DNA of 43,263 nucleotides from Petralouisia muris. GTDB lineage: Bacteria; Bacillota; Clostridia; Lachnospirales; Lachnospiraceae. Made by a program: the position numbers and the translations under genes. The notes under the pieces are model-generated. The model was not told where the DNA came from, ran no database searches, and was given only the letters and a program-made list of their open reading frames with translations. Each line of letters starts with the position of its first letter. The first letter of the stretch is position 1. The DNA lies in NCBI RefSeq assembly GCF_004793545.1, contig NZ_SRYA01000041.1, forward strand, positions 1 through 43,263. Reading direction: 5' to 3'. Of the stretch, positions 35,314 through 43,231 are shown piece after piece.

Positions 35314-35345
35314 CTTCTAAACGCAGAAAGAAAAGGTAATAAAGA

Positions 35346-35531
35346 ATGGAAAATAAATATGATATGCCAATTGGCCTCAGCTTTCAGTTAGGGCTCAATG
35401 AAAAGGCGCTTTCCATCTATGCAAAGATGGATGAGGAAGAGAAAAAACAGGTGGTGGAGGCTGCCAGGAACGTGACTTCCAAGGCAGAAATGCAGCAGCT
35501 TGTATCTGAACTGGAGCATAATTTTGTGTAA
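35346..35531 (+). CDS. 61-aa conserved-looking small protein, probably sporulation-linked
   Basis: A 61-aa protein reading MENKYDMPIGLSFQLGLNEK, then KMDEEEKKQVVEAARNV and a C-terminal helix. It is soluble, helical and without Cys. I believe similar short proteins occur in related clostridia but cannot name a family. AAAAGG precedes the ATG. Its own sigma-G-like promoter and position right after spoVAC suggest forespore expression. It is not a classic alpha/beta SASP, since the GPR site and DNA-binding motifs are missing. Confidence 0.7.
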   Translation: MENKYDMPIGLSFQLGLNEKALSIYAKMDEEEKKQVVEAARNVTSKAEMQQLVSELEHNFV

Positions 35532-35583
35532 CGAGAAAGAAGTCCGTTGGGAGACGCCAGTATGGGCAGGGAGAATGAAAGAG

Positions 35584-35622
35584 AAAAACCGGCACAGCCG
35601 TTTTGGGGCTGTGCTGGTTTTT
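35584..35622 (+). terminator. Terminator of the 61-aa gene
   Basis: AAAAACCGGCACAGCC (35584-35599) pairs with GGCTGTGCTGGTTTTT (35607-35622) over nearly its whole length, ending in a T-run. Confidence 0.9.
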
Positions 35623-35685
35623 GGCATACCCGATGGACGCATATTAACGGGAAATAGCGTTGATGGAAGTGAAGTGTCAAAAGCT

Positions 35686-36100
35686 GCTCCAGATCTTTGG
35701 ATGTTCCTGCCCGCAGTGCGTACAGGAGTTCCGCATGTGCGGGAACAATGTTGGGAGCGGTTCCGCCAGAATTTAAGTAGGCATAATGCATTCGGGTATC
35801 TGTTGGCACATGTTCCCTTAAATAATTTACCCCTACATTCATCAGTTCACAGGCATCCAGAGCGCTTCTGCCGTTCTGGGGATCAGCGGATGCATGGGAA
35901 CTTTTTCCTGTGAAGCAATAGATGACTTTGATATTTGTAAGGGACTTATTCCAGACGCCGCTTTGAGAAAACGGATGCCAGGTAAAAGCAAAATCAACTC
36001 CTTTAAAACAGCCTGCACGTAGCATAAATGCCTTTCCTGCACCGCTTTCTTCCGCAGGACAGCCATAATACATAATCGTGCCGCATAACGGTGTCAGCAC
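35686..36100 (-). pseudogene. Peptidase M20 (AbgB-like) internal fragment
   Basis: About 138 codons resemble the middle of M20 amidohydrolases, nearest the aminobenzoyl-glutamate hydrolase type: GTIMYYGCPAEESGAGKAFM, DFAFTWHP, GKSSHASADPQNGRSALDA and NSGGTAPNIVPAHAEL. Both ends are missing. The N-terminal metal-binding part is absent upstream of 36100, and after ALRAGTSKDLEQL the frame runs into unrelated sequence over the terminator and the antisense of the 61-aa gene. It is a relic, not an active enzyme. Confidence 0.75.
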
Positions 36101-36131
36101 TGACCAAAATAAAACAATAAACTGACGAAAC

Positions 36132-36393
36132 TTAAGATAAATTCTTTTTTAAGGATTTTCGGTATTCGATCGGGGACATATTGTAATACGCTTGAAACTT
36201 CTTATAGAAAAAGCCTTGATTCTTATAGCCTACCTTTTGGGTTATCTCTGAGATTGGCGCACTGGTATTTCTTTTTTGATATAGGCGCTTAAAGAATTCG
36301 GGTGGAATCCAAAAAGTTCAGCGGCTGAATGCAGGGTAACTGTTCGGTAATTGGATTCCAGGTGTCGGAGGATCAGAAGAAGCAGCTTTGACG
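36132..36393 (-). pseudogene. AraC-family regulator, C-terminal fragment with frameshift
   Basis: On the minus strand, one frame reads LHSAAELFGFHPNSLSAYI (first helix-turn-helix). Another reads PISEITQKVGYKNQGFFYKKF and then YYNMSPIEYRKSL before TAA at 36132 (second helix-turn-helix). The two halves fit one AraC DNA-binding domain only with a frameshift near 36270-36290. The ligand-binding domain is missing. Confidence 0.7.
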
Positions 36394-36498
36394 CTTAAAA
36401 AATTTATAAAAAACCTCCATTTTATGGGAAGATGCGAGATAATAGAATTAGATAACAACTTATTTTTTCGCGCCACCAAAAAGAGAGGAGGTTTTTCC

Positions 36499-36898
36499 AT
36501 GAAGCAAGAATAAAAATCAGAAGAAAAGAAGCCAGGGAGCACCTGGCACAGTTTAATCTTGCCTGTGAATTAACTAAGCTAATCCGGCATTTTTCCCAGT
36601 TCTTCTTCCATTATTGAAACAACTCCCTGACCCCAGAAATCAGAGTTACATTACATACCCTGGCGTGATCCTTCTTATGACCCGTATTCTTTCGTCTTTA
36701 TTTTGCATCAGCAGTATGCGGAAAACAAGTGAAGAATTTAATTCGGAAGTCATAATTAGAAATATCTGGACGCTGTGCGGGGAGGAACCAGTGGTCGATG
36801 AACTGCCTTATTGGGAGAACATCAACCGGTATCTGGAAAGGCTGGAACCGAAGAGTTGGAGAAAAAGATGCAGATACGATTTATATAGGAAAGCATAG
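36499..36898 (+). pseudogene. Frameshifted, truncated transposase
   Basis: GAGGAGG and ATG 36499 are followed by pieces of a transposase N-terminus in different frames. The first is IRRKEAREHLAQFNLACELT, then LLPLLKQLPDPRNQSYITYP and ILSSLFCISSMRKTSEEFN with ELPYWENINRYLERLEP. The last piece, EELEKKMQIRFI, is in a third frame. At least two frameshifts (near 36590 and 36850) and loss of the whole catalytic part make it inactive. It resembles transposases that start with a DPR-SYI-YP region, but the family is not certain. Confidence 0.65.
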
Positions 36899-37072
36899 AG
36901 AAAGGTGGTGGTGAAATAATAAGTGAAAACAAAAATAGAAAAAAAGGAGTGCAGGGATTTTTTTGTTCAAAAACGATGAAGGTACGAATATGGTATGCAA
37001 AAATAGAATTTCATGTACTCTGAGAGAATAAGTGTAAATTTAAGCGTCAGAGCTGCTATTCTATAATATGGC

Positions 37073-37101
37073 TTGAGAAAACCACTCTGATACAGTATAA
37101 T
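37073..37101 (+). promoter_or_regulatory. Promoter of the two-component genes
   Basis: TTGAGA, a 17-base spacer and TATAAT (37096-37101), 23 bases before the response regulator start. The 36899-37072 stretch before it shows no gene. Confidence 0.7.
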
Positions 37102-37123
37102 AGGGTGTCAGGGAGGTATCTTA

Positions 37124-37789
37124 ATGAAGAAAATATTTATCGTTGAAGATGATTTTACCATACAGGCACAGCTCAAGACCCTTTTATCTGGAAATGGATA
37201 TGAGGTTTTTGCTGTTACAGACTTTTCCCAGACAATCCGGCAGATAAAAGCGTTTGTTCCACATTTAGTTATTTTGGATATAAAGCTGCCAGGAAACAAT
37301 GGCTTTGAAATATGTTCGGAGATTCGCACTTTTTCAGATATTCCTATTGTTTTTGTGACAAGCAGCAACACAGATATGGACGAACTGAACAGCATTATGC
37401 TGGGTGGCGACGCTTTTATTACAAAGCCCTACAACACTGCAATCCTGCTTGCCAAAATTGCTGCACTTTTAAAACGGGCATACCCTTCTCCGCAAGCAGA
37501 ATTTTTTACATGGAACGGGGCAGCTCTGCATCCTGCAAGCAGTGTAATAGAATACAACGGGCAAAAGGCAGAATTGACAAAAAATGAATTGAAAATCCTA
37601 TACTATCTTTTTAAGAACGCTGGAAAAATCTGCTCCCGAAATGACATTGTGGACTTTCTTTGGGATAATCAACTATATGTTGATGATAATGCCCTGAGTG
37701 TCAATGTTGCCCGTATTCGTGATAAACTCAATAAAATCGGACTTACTGATTTTGTTAAGACAAAACACAGACAAGGATATACATTATGA
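37124..37789 (+). CDS. BceR-like response regulator (OmpR family)
   Basis: A 221-aa protein. The receiver domain (1-118) has acidic EDD at 8-10, phospho-Asp in VILDIKLPG (about residue 52) and Lys in TKPYN. The C-terminal winged helix (about 125-221) ends in the DNA-binding VNVARIRDKLNKIG and KTKHRQGYTL. It belongs with the peptide-antibiotic-sensing group found next to BceAB-type ABC transporters. Its stop overlaps the kinase start by four bases (ATGA). Probable binding sites lie upstream of the ABC genes at 38812-38842. Confidence 0.92.
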   Translation: MKKIFIVEDDFTIQAQLKTLLSGNGYEVFAVTDFSQTIRQIKAFVPHLVILDIKLPGNNGFEICSEIRTFSDIPIVFVTSSNTDMDELNSIMLGGDAFITKPYNTAILLAKIAALLKRAYPSPQAEFFTWNGAALHPASSVIEYNGQKAELTKNELKILYYLFKNAGKICSRNDIVDFLWDNQLYVDDNALSVNVARIRDKLNKIGLTDFVKTKHRQGYTL

Positions 37790-38799
37790 GTGGAAAACTA
37801 TATCTAAAAAATCAAATACCAGCTATTTTTGTAAATATTATGGGTATGCTGGCGCTTGTCTTGTTTTTATTTGCAAATGGAAACCAGTTTCAAACTGTTC
37901 TGTTTATCTTTATAGTCTGGTTTATTATTTTAACCACTTATCTATCGGTTGTTTATTATGTGCGAAAGAGGTATTTGAATCAATTACTGGATATGACAGA
38001 ACAGTTAGAAGAACGGTATCTAATACCGGAAATTATGACGATACCGAAGAAAGCAGACGAGCAGGTTTTTTATCAGATTATGAAGATGGCAGAAAAATCC
38101 ATGCTTGAAAAAATAGGCGCAATACAGAATGAGCGAAAAGAATATAAAGAATACATTGAGCAGTGGATACATGAAGTCAAAACACCGATTACAGCAATAA
38201 AGCTGCTTTGTGAGAATAACCGTTCTCCCTTTGCCAGAGAGATACTGGCAGAGTTAGAGCATATCAATCAATATACGGAACAGACGCTTTATTATGCCAG
38301 AAGTGAACATACAGAGAAAGACTATTCTGTCCGTGAGACAAACTTATGTGATGTTGTGCATAGTGCAGTCGCAGACAATAAATATCTCCTGCGCCAAAGT
38401 AACATGACGATTACGATAGATGATATAGAAAACAGGGTTTATACTGATGATAAATGGGTTCGGTTCATCTTAAATCAGATTATCGGCAATGCGATAAAAT
38501 ATCGTATCGAACAGCCTGTTTTACACTTTTCTGCGATAAAGACAAATGACAGGGTTGTTTTGTCTGTCATCGATAATGGGATAGGTATTCCTAAAAGTGA
38601 TTTACCTCGTATTTTTGAAAAAGGGTTTACTGGCAGGAACGGGCGGATTGGAAAAAATTCTACGGGAATGGGTTTGTATCTCTGCAAGCGTCTTTGTGAT
38701 AAATTGGGAATAGGGCTTACTGCTCATTCTGAAAACAAAGGCACAACGATTGCGCTTTCTTTTCAGATGAATGATTTTGTTATCAGAGTGCAGGGGTGA
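37786..38799 (+). CDS. BceS-like intramembrane-sensing histidine kinase
   Basis: A 337-aa kinase. Two membrane helices near the N-terminus (about residues 10-55) have almost no extracellular loop, the mark of BceS-type kinases that sense through the partner ABC transporter. IEQWIHEVKTPI contains the phospho-His, and N-box NQIIGNAIKYR, DNGIGIP and TGMGLYLCKRL form the ATPase domain. It would phosphorylate the regulator encoded just upstream. Confidence 0.92.
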   Translation: MSGKLYLKNQIPAIFVNIMGMLALVLFLFANGNQFQTVLFIFIVWFIILTTYLSVVYYVRKRYLNQLLDMTEQLEERYLIPEIMTIPKKADEQVFYQIMKMAEKSMLEKIGAIQNERKEYKEYIEQWIHEVKTPITAIKLLCENNRSPFAREILAELEHINQYTEQTLYYARSEHTEKDYSVRETNLCDVVHSAVADNKYLLRQSNMTITIDDIENRVYTDDKWVRFILNQIIGNAIKYRIEQPVLHFSAIKTNDRVVLSVIDNGIGIPKSDLPRIFEKGFTGRNGRIGKNSTGMGLYLCKRLCDKLGIGLTAHSENKGTTIALSFQMNDFVIRVQG

Positions 38800-38811
38800 T
38801 ATGCCCTGCAC

Positions 38812-38842
38812 TTCTTACATTTTTGTAAGAACTTCGTAAGAA
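38812..38842 (+). promoter_or_regulatory. Probable response-regulator binding sites before the ABC genes
   Basis: TTCTTACA and TGTAAGAA form a perfect inverted repeat with a 4-base gap (38812-38831). A further GTAAGAA at 38836 gives a direct repeat with an 11-bp period, typical of OmpR-family sites. TACAAT (about 38873) could be the -10 of the ABC promoter. Confidence 0.55.
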
Positions 38843-38909
38843 AACTTGATACAAAAAATGAAAAGCACCCTTTACAATAGAGGCATAAAACAGTAAGGAG
38901 GCTTATCAA

Positions 38910-39677
38910 ATGAACACAATTTTGAAGCTGGAGCATATCCAGAAATACTATGGCAATGGCGGAAATATTACCAAAGCCATTAGGGATATTAGCTTTTCCG
39001 TTGAAGCCGGGGAATTTCTCGGCATTATGGGGGCATCCGGTTCTGGAAAAACAACGCTGCTTAACTGTATTTCCACCATTGATACAGTAAGTGCGGGGCA
39101 CATTTTTTTAGAGGGAACGGATGTGACAGAAATCAAGCCAAAATCCCTTGCCCGTTTTCGCAGAGAAAATTTGGGGTTTGTATTTCAAGATTTCAATTTA
39201 TTAGATACATTGACAATTTCAGAAAACATTGCGCTGGCACTGGCAATCAATCACACACCTGCCGGGAGTGTAGAACCCCGTATTCTGGAAATAGCCGAGA
39301 AGCTGAATATCAGTGACATTCTAAACAAATATCCCTATCAGGTATCAGGTGGGCAAAAGCAGCGCTGCGCCTGTGCAAGAGCGATTGTCAACAATCCCAG
39401 ACTCTTATTAGCAGATGAACCCACAGGGGCGTTAGACAGCCATTCATCACAAATGCTGTTGTCTACCATCCAAAGTATCAATGAGCAGCTTAGAGCAACC
39501 ATTCTTATGGTAACGCATGACGCTTTTACCGCCAGCTATGCAAGCCGTATCCTCTTTTTGAAAGACGGGGAAATCTTTATGGAACTGCGTAAGGGTAATG
39601 ACAGCAGAAACGCCTTTTTTGATAAAATACTGAATGTCCTTACTATCATTGGAGGAGGACAGAGCCATGTATGCTAA
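38910..39677 (+). CDS. BceA-like ABC transporter ATPase
   Basis: A 255-aa ATPase. Walker A GASGSGKTT (about residues 41-49), Q-loop FQDFNLLD, signature VSGGQKQR and Walker B LLLADEPTGALD are all intact, as is the switch His in MVTHD. It powers the following FtsX-type permease. AAGGAGG precedes ATG 38910. It overlaps the permease gene by 11 bases. Confidence 0.95.
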   Translation: MNTILKLEHIQKYYGNGGNITKAIRDISFSVEAGEFLGIMGASGSGKTTLLNCISTIDTVSAGHIFLEGTDVTEIKPKSLARFRRENLGFVFQDFNLLDTLTISENIALALAINHTPAGSVEPRILEIAEKLNISDILNKYPYQVSGGQKQRCACARAIVNNPRLLLADEPTGALDSHSSQMLLSTIQSINEQLRATILMVTHDAFTASYASRILFLKDGEIFMELRKGNDSRNAFFDKILNVLTIIGGGQSHVC

Positions 39678-41874
39678 ACTAATTTTCAGAAACGCAAAGC
39701 GGTCTGCAAAAGATTATTTGGTTTACATTGTCACAATGACAATCTGCGTTACCTTGTTTTATGCGTTTCTCTCCATTTCCAGCAGCTATTATAACCCGGA
39801 TATAGGAAGTGAGTATGATTTTACTCTGTTAAGCGATGGAATGAAAGCGGTAATCTGCATGATAACATTGCTGTTGTTATTCTTGATACGATTTGTCAAC
39901 CATTATATGCTCCGGCAGAAACAAAAAGAGTTTGCCATTCAATCTATTATGGGAATGGAACAAAAGACTATTGGAAGAATTTTCTTCGCAGAAACACTGA
40001 TTATGGGAATGATTTCAATTTTGATTGGTATTTTTTTCGGCGTATTTTGTTCCCAGTTTATAACGGCAATGCTCCTTACTGCTTATGAAAAGTCTTATGA
40101 AATATCATGGACTTTATTCCCGGATACGGTTTTATGGACATTGTCATTTTTCGTTTTTAGTTTTTTAGTGGTAGGTATTTTCAATACCCGTACCATCCAG
40201 AAAACGAAAATTATTACTATGCTTTCCGCAGAGAAAGAGAACGAGCCAGAACCGGGAAATAGCCGTTGGATTTCTGTTGCAGTAATACTCTTTGAACTGA
40301 TTACAGTATGGGCATTTATTACAGGAATACAAAAGGTTTGGTTTTATTATGACGCTCGCTTTGCGTTTCCGGTACGGCTCATGTATTGGGGAAACATTCT
40401 TTTTCCGTTGCTCACTTTGCTTTGGTCTGTATTTTGCCTAATCAAAAAAGAAAAAAAGAATATGCTTATTACTGGCTTGCTGATATGTTCTGCACTAAAT
40501 GCTTTTGCAACAGCCAGTGTTGTGGCATTAGCAAATAAATATTATCTGCCTTTAGGTGCCGGAATGCTCAATCAATATCTTCTGTTTCTCTTGATTGATT
40601 TGCTTTTCTTCATTGGTGCATTGATTTATCTTGCCAGCAGCTTTATTGTCATATGGAAAGAAAAATCACCGGAACACCGATACCATGGGGAAGCACTGTT
40701 CTTTTACGGGCAGATTACTTCAAAATTAAATACGACCAGTAAAACAATGACATTGATTTGCATAACTCTTGTGCTTGCTATTTTCCTGTTTATTGCTGCG
40801 CCCATTTTAACGGGCTGGGCTTCCGGCTATTTGGGCGTACGCTCTATGTATGATGTGCAGGTATATTCAAGTTACAATCATGTGTATGAAGAAAAAAATC
40901 TGCCGCAGGACAATTATGAAATCATCACTGATTTTTTTGCAGCGCATGAAATAGATACGGCATATGATTGCACTTTTAGTTTGTACCTTCCGAAAAAAGC
41001 TGATTTTCACAATCGGATAAAGTATGATTTTCCTGTCGTGGCGATTTCTTTAAGTGACTATAATGCAATACGGAAAATGTTGGGATATGAGCAGATTTCT
41101 TTAGGAAAAAATGAATTTATAACACAATGGAAAACAATAGCAACGGAAGAAGAAAGAAATAGTTTTATTGCAGAACATACCAGCGTTGTAACAGATGGGG
41201 GAACGTTGAATATTTCCCAGCAGTCTTATTCCGAGGAAGCAATGGGAGAAACACTTTATAATGTCTATACAGATGTCCTTTATGTATTCCCGGATAAAAT
41301 ATGTGAGGAATTGCTGCCGGTTATAAGAAACCGTTATATTACAACAACAAAAAACATCACTTATGAAAACGCAAGGGAGCTGGAAAGGCTTTTTGCAGCA
41401 GAATACCCAGAGCAGGCAGAAAGCGGTGCCTTGTATGGTGTGCGTTTCAGCACGCTTCAAACAAATAGCGCAATCGCAAATAACTTTATTCTGCAAACAG
41501 GCATGATTTATGGTGCGGTTGTACTGATGGTAATTTGCCTTACAGTGCTTTCTTTACAGCAGCTTTTAGACGCAGGGCAATATAAATACCGCTTTTCTGT
41601 ACTCCGAAAATTAGGTGTAGATGAGCAGCATATCAATAAACTTATCTTGAAACAGTTGCGTGTATGGTTTGGGCTTCCAATTATCGTAGCAATCATGGTA
41701 GCCGCTGTTGTGATTGGTTATTTTATCCAGACCATATCAGCCGAAGTATCTGCATATATAGGTTTTACCACATTGATGTTACAGATTGGGGCAACAGTGG
41801 GAATTTTGGCAATCTTATTGCTTTGCTATTTTATCAGCACGTGGGTTATCTTTAGATGTTCTGTTAATTCGTAG
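39667..41874 (+). CDS. BceB-like ABC permease, FtsX type
   Basis: A 735-aa permease with about ten membrane helices. The first lies at about 16-40 (VYIVTMTICVTLFYAFLSI). The FtsX domain spans about residues 55-180. A large external domain (about 395-620) lies between helices 7 and 8 and is where BceB proteins recognise lipid II-binding peptides. GGAGGAGG precedes ATG 39667. With the kinase, regulator and ATPase it forms a complete detoxification module against peptide antibiotics. The actual drug (bacitracin, lantibiotic or other) is not predictable here. Confidence 0.93.
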   Translation: MYAKLIFRNAKRSAKDYLVYIVTMTICVTLFYAFLSISSSYYNPDIGSEYDFTLLSDGMKAVICMITLLLLFLIRFVNHYMLRQKQKEFAIQSIMGMEQKTIGRIFFAETLIMGMISILIGIFFGVFCSQFITAMLLTAYEKSYEISWTLFPDTVLWTLSFFVFSFLVVGIFNTRTIQKTKIITMLSAEKENEPEPGNSRWISVAVILFELITVWAFITGIQKVWFYYDARFAFPVRLMYWGNILFPLLTLLWSVFCLIKKEKKNMLITGLLICSALNAFATASVVALANKYYLPLGAGMLNQYLLFLLIDLLFFIGALIYLASSFIVIWKEKSPEHRYHGEALFFYGQITSKLNTTSKTMTLICITLVLAIFLFIAAPILTGWASGYLGVRSMYDVQVYSSYNHVYEEKNLPQDNYEIITDFFAAHEIDTAYDCTFSLYLPKKADFHNRIKYDFPVVAISLSDYNAIRKMLGYEQISLGKNEFITQWKTIATEEERNSFIAEHTSVVTDGGTLNISQQSYSEEAMGETLYNVYTDVLYVFPDKICEELLPVIRNRYITTTKNITYENARELERLFAAEYPEQAESGALYGVRFSTLQTNSAIANNFILQTGMIYGAVVLMVICLTVLSLQQLLDAGQYKYRFSVLRKLGVDEQHINKLILKQLRVWFGLPIIVAIMVAAVVIGYFIQTISAEVSAYIGFTTLMLQIGATVGILAILLLCYFISTWVIFRCSVNS

Positions 41875-41882
41875 TGCAGCTT

Positions 41883-41963
41883 GCAGCAAAGACAGCCCAG
41901 AGAGTCAACGGTCAGGATGAACGGGCTACGCCCGCCGTTGACAGCCCCGTCTGTCTTTGCTGC
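41883..41963. repeat. Nested three-stem palindrome
   Basis: An outer stem GCAGCAAAGACAG (41883-41895) pairs with CTGTCTTTGCTGC (41951-41963). A middle stem GTCAACGG (41904-41911) pairs with CCGTTGAC (41935-41942). An inner stem CGGGC (41922-41926) pairs with GCCCG (41930-41934). All arms are perfect. A fourth hairpin, GAGGGCG...CGCCCTC, follows at 41975-42005. It starts 9 bases after the permease stop and may end its transcription, although no T-run follows. Confidence 0.75.
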
Positions 41964-42022
41964 CCGGTAATCAGGAGGGCGACAGCAAGCAGTGCTGCCG
42001 CCCTCTTACATTCCGTCACTAT

Positions 42023-42247
42023 ATGCGGTCAGACAATTATGCTAACCAGCGGGGAGCTTGCCGAAGCCCTGTACGTCTTGCCGGAGAAAAAAGAGAAATT
42101 ATCCACCTTTATTTTTTCGAGAAATGCACACAGCAGGAAATCGGGGAACTATATGGACGCTGCCGGAGTACGGCATGGTATCACATACATAGTGCTTTGC
42201 TGATGTTAAGGGGAGAAATAGAGGAACTTTTACATGAGGAATCCTAA
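42023..42247 (+). pseudogene. Sigma-70-like ORF of a conjugative element, frameshifted
   Basis: Two frames join to give LTSGELAEALYVLPEKK and then REIIHLYFFEKCTQQEIGEL plus YGRCRSTAWYHIHSAL, ending EELLHEES. This resembles the small region-4 sigma-like proteins of Tn916/Tn1549-type elements. The break falls in the A-tract near 42090, where one missing A would explain the shift. It overlaps the next remnant by 14 bases, as intact gene pairs often do. Confidence 0.65.
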
Positions 42248-42442
42248 ACTTGTGCCGTATGAAACCATTGTGAAAACACCAGCGGAGAGCCGGAAGCCGT
42301 GGACGAAGTTTTACGGCATTATGGCAAGCAAATCCGAATTGCTTCCTTTGAAAACGGACACGTCAATAAGGACACCGAGGACAATATAAAACAGCGGCTG
42401 ATCACTGCCCTGTTCAAGTTTCGCTTTGATGAACAGCCATAA
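42234..42442 (+). pseudogene. Helix-turn-helix ORF of a conjugative element, frameshifted
   Basis: The first frame begins MRNPKLVPYETIVK. A +1/-1 shift near 42278 restores TSGEPEAVDEVLRHYGKQIR, then IASFENGHVNKDTEDNIKQR and LITALFKFRFDEQP to TAA at 42440-42442. I recall nearly this sequence in Tn1549/CTn-type conjugative elements. A one-base deletion after GTGAAA is enough to explain the break. Confidence 0.7.
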
Positions 42443-42471
42443 AGAACTGAATAACCGCTACCCATCACAGC

Positions 42472-42494
42472 CAATGTCATTAACTTTAGGAAAA
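42472..42494 (+). repeat. 23-bp direct repeat, left copy (IS end)
   Basis: It begins CAATGTCATTAACTT and is repeated in the same orientation at 43209-43231 with a single mismatch (T against A). It lies about 104 bases before the transposase start, where a terminal repeat is expected. Confidence 0.65.
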
Positions 42495-42597
42495 TTCTCC
42501 ATTTTATGCAATATTTTATTTTTTCTACCAGTAACTCAAATTTTAATTTTACAAAAAACGGTTGACAAACTATCTAAAATCCAAGGAGGTGCCTATT

Positions 42598-43207
42598 TTG
42601 AAGTATTCTGATTCCGTTAAAGCCATTTTACTTGCAGCTATCGATGAATTAGCTGCAGATCCTGAAAAATATGCACAAAGACCCGGTAAGGATTTTACCC
42701 GCTACAGGAAACTGGGATTTCGCCAACTTTTGCTTATGTTCCTTACAATGCAAGGAGAATGCATCCGCGAAGAGCTCTACACTTATTTCGGACGATCTAT
42801 AGATGCCCCTTCTAAAGCTGCCTATTATAAGCAGCTGCAGAAGCTTAAAACCTGCGCATTGAGACATCTGCTCTTCGCATTCAACAACAGGCTGAAAGAC
42901 AATCTCTACAATGGCAAATGCCAGTTGATCGCTTGCGATGGTTCTGCTCTTGACATCTTCCGCAATCCAGATGCCCCGGACACATTCTTTAAACCAAATA
43001 ACAAATCCCCAAAGGTGTCATACAATAATTACGCTCACGTTATTGAAAATGGTCAGCGTTTCCTGAACCGCTGTACAGATGTCAAGACTGGCTCTGCTTG
43101 GGCGCAGTCTTGAAAATATCCCTGAAATGGATGTACACGTAGAACGCATCCTTAGCAGATCCAAGGCAAAAAAACGCATGAGCCGCCCGGAAATTGCTGC
43201 AAACTAC
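42598..43207 (+). pseudogene. IS4-type transposase with internal deletion
   Basis: TTG 42598 (behind AAGGAGGTG) starts MKYSDSVKAILLAAIDELAA. It continues through RKLGFRQLLLMFLTMQGECI and CQLIACDGSALDIF, which contains the first catalytic Asp. The frame then jumps from NNKSPKVSYNN to YAHVIENGQRFLNRC. In full-length relatives roughly 60-70 residues, holding the second catalytic Asp, should lie between them. The intact frame ends at 43113. A shifted frame carries SLENIPEMDVHVERILSRSK and then RMSRPEIAANY up to 43207, where similarity stops. It is inactive. The window ends 56 bases later. Confidence 0.75.
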
Positions 43208-43208
43208 A

Positions 43209-43231
43209 CAATGTCATTAACTTAAGGAAAA
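43209..43231 (+). repeat. 23-bp direct repeat, right copy
   Basis: It matches 42472-42494 at 22 of 23 positions in direct orientation. It starts exactly where transposase similarity ends, which suggests the end of a second, related element inserted there. Confidence 0.65.

Noticed and set aside
35417-35685. C-terminal part of the minus-strand ORF extending from the M20 fragment
   Set aside because: It runs antisense through a terminator and the 61-aa gene and loses all similarity to M20 peptidases, so it was not counted as coding.
36318-36542. 74-aa minus-strand ORF between the AraC and transposase relics
   Set aside because: It overlaps both relics in other frames and shows no recognisable motif.
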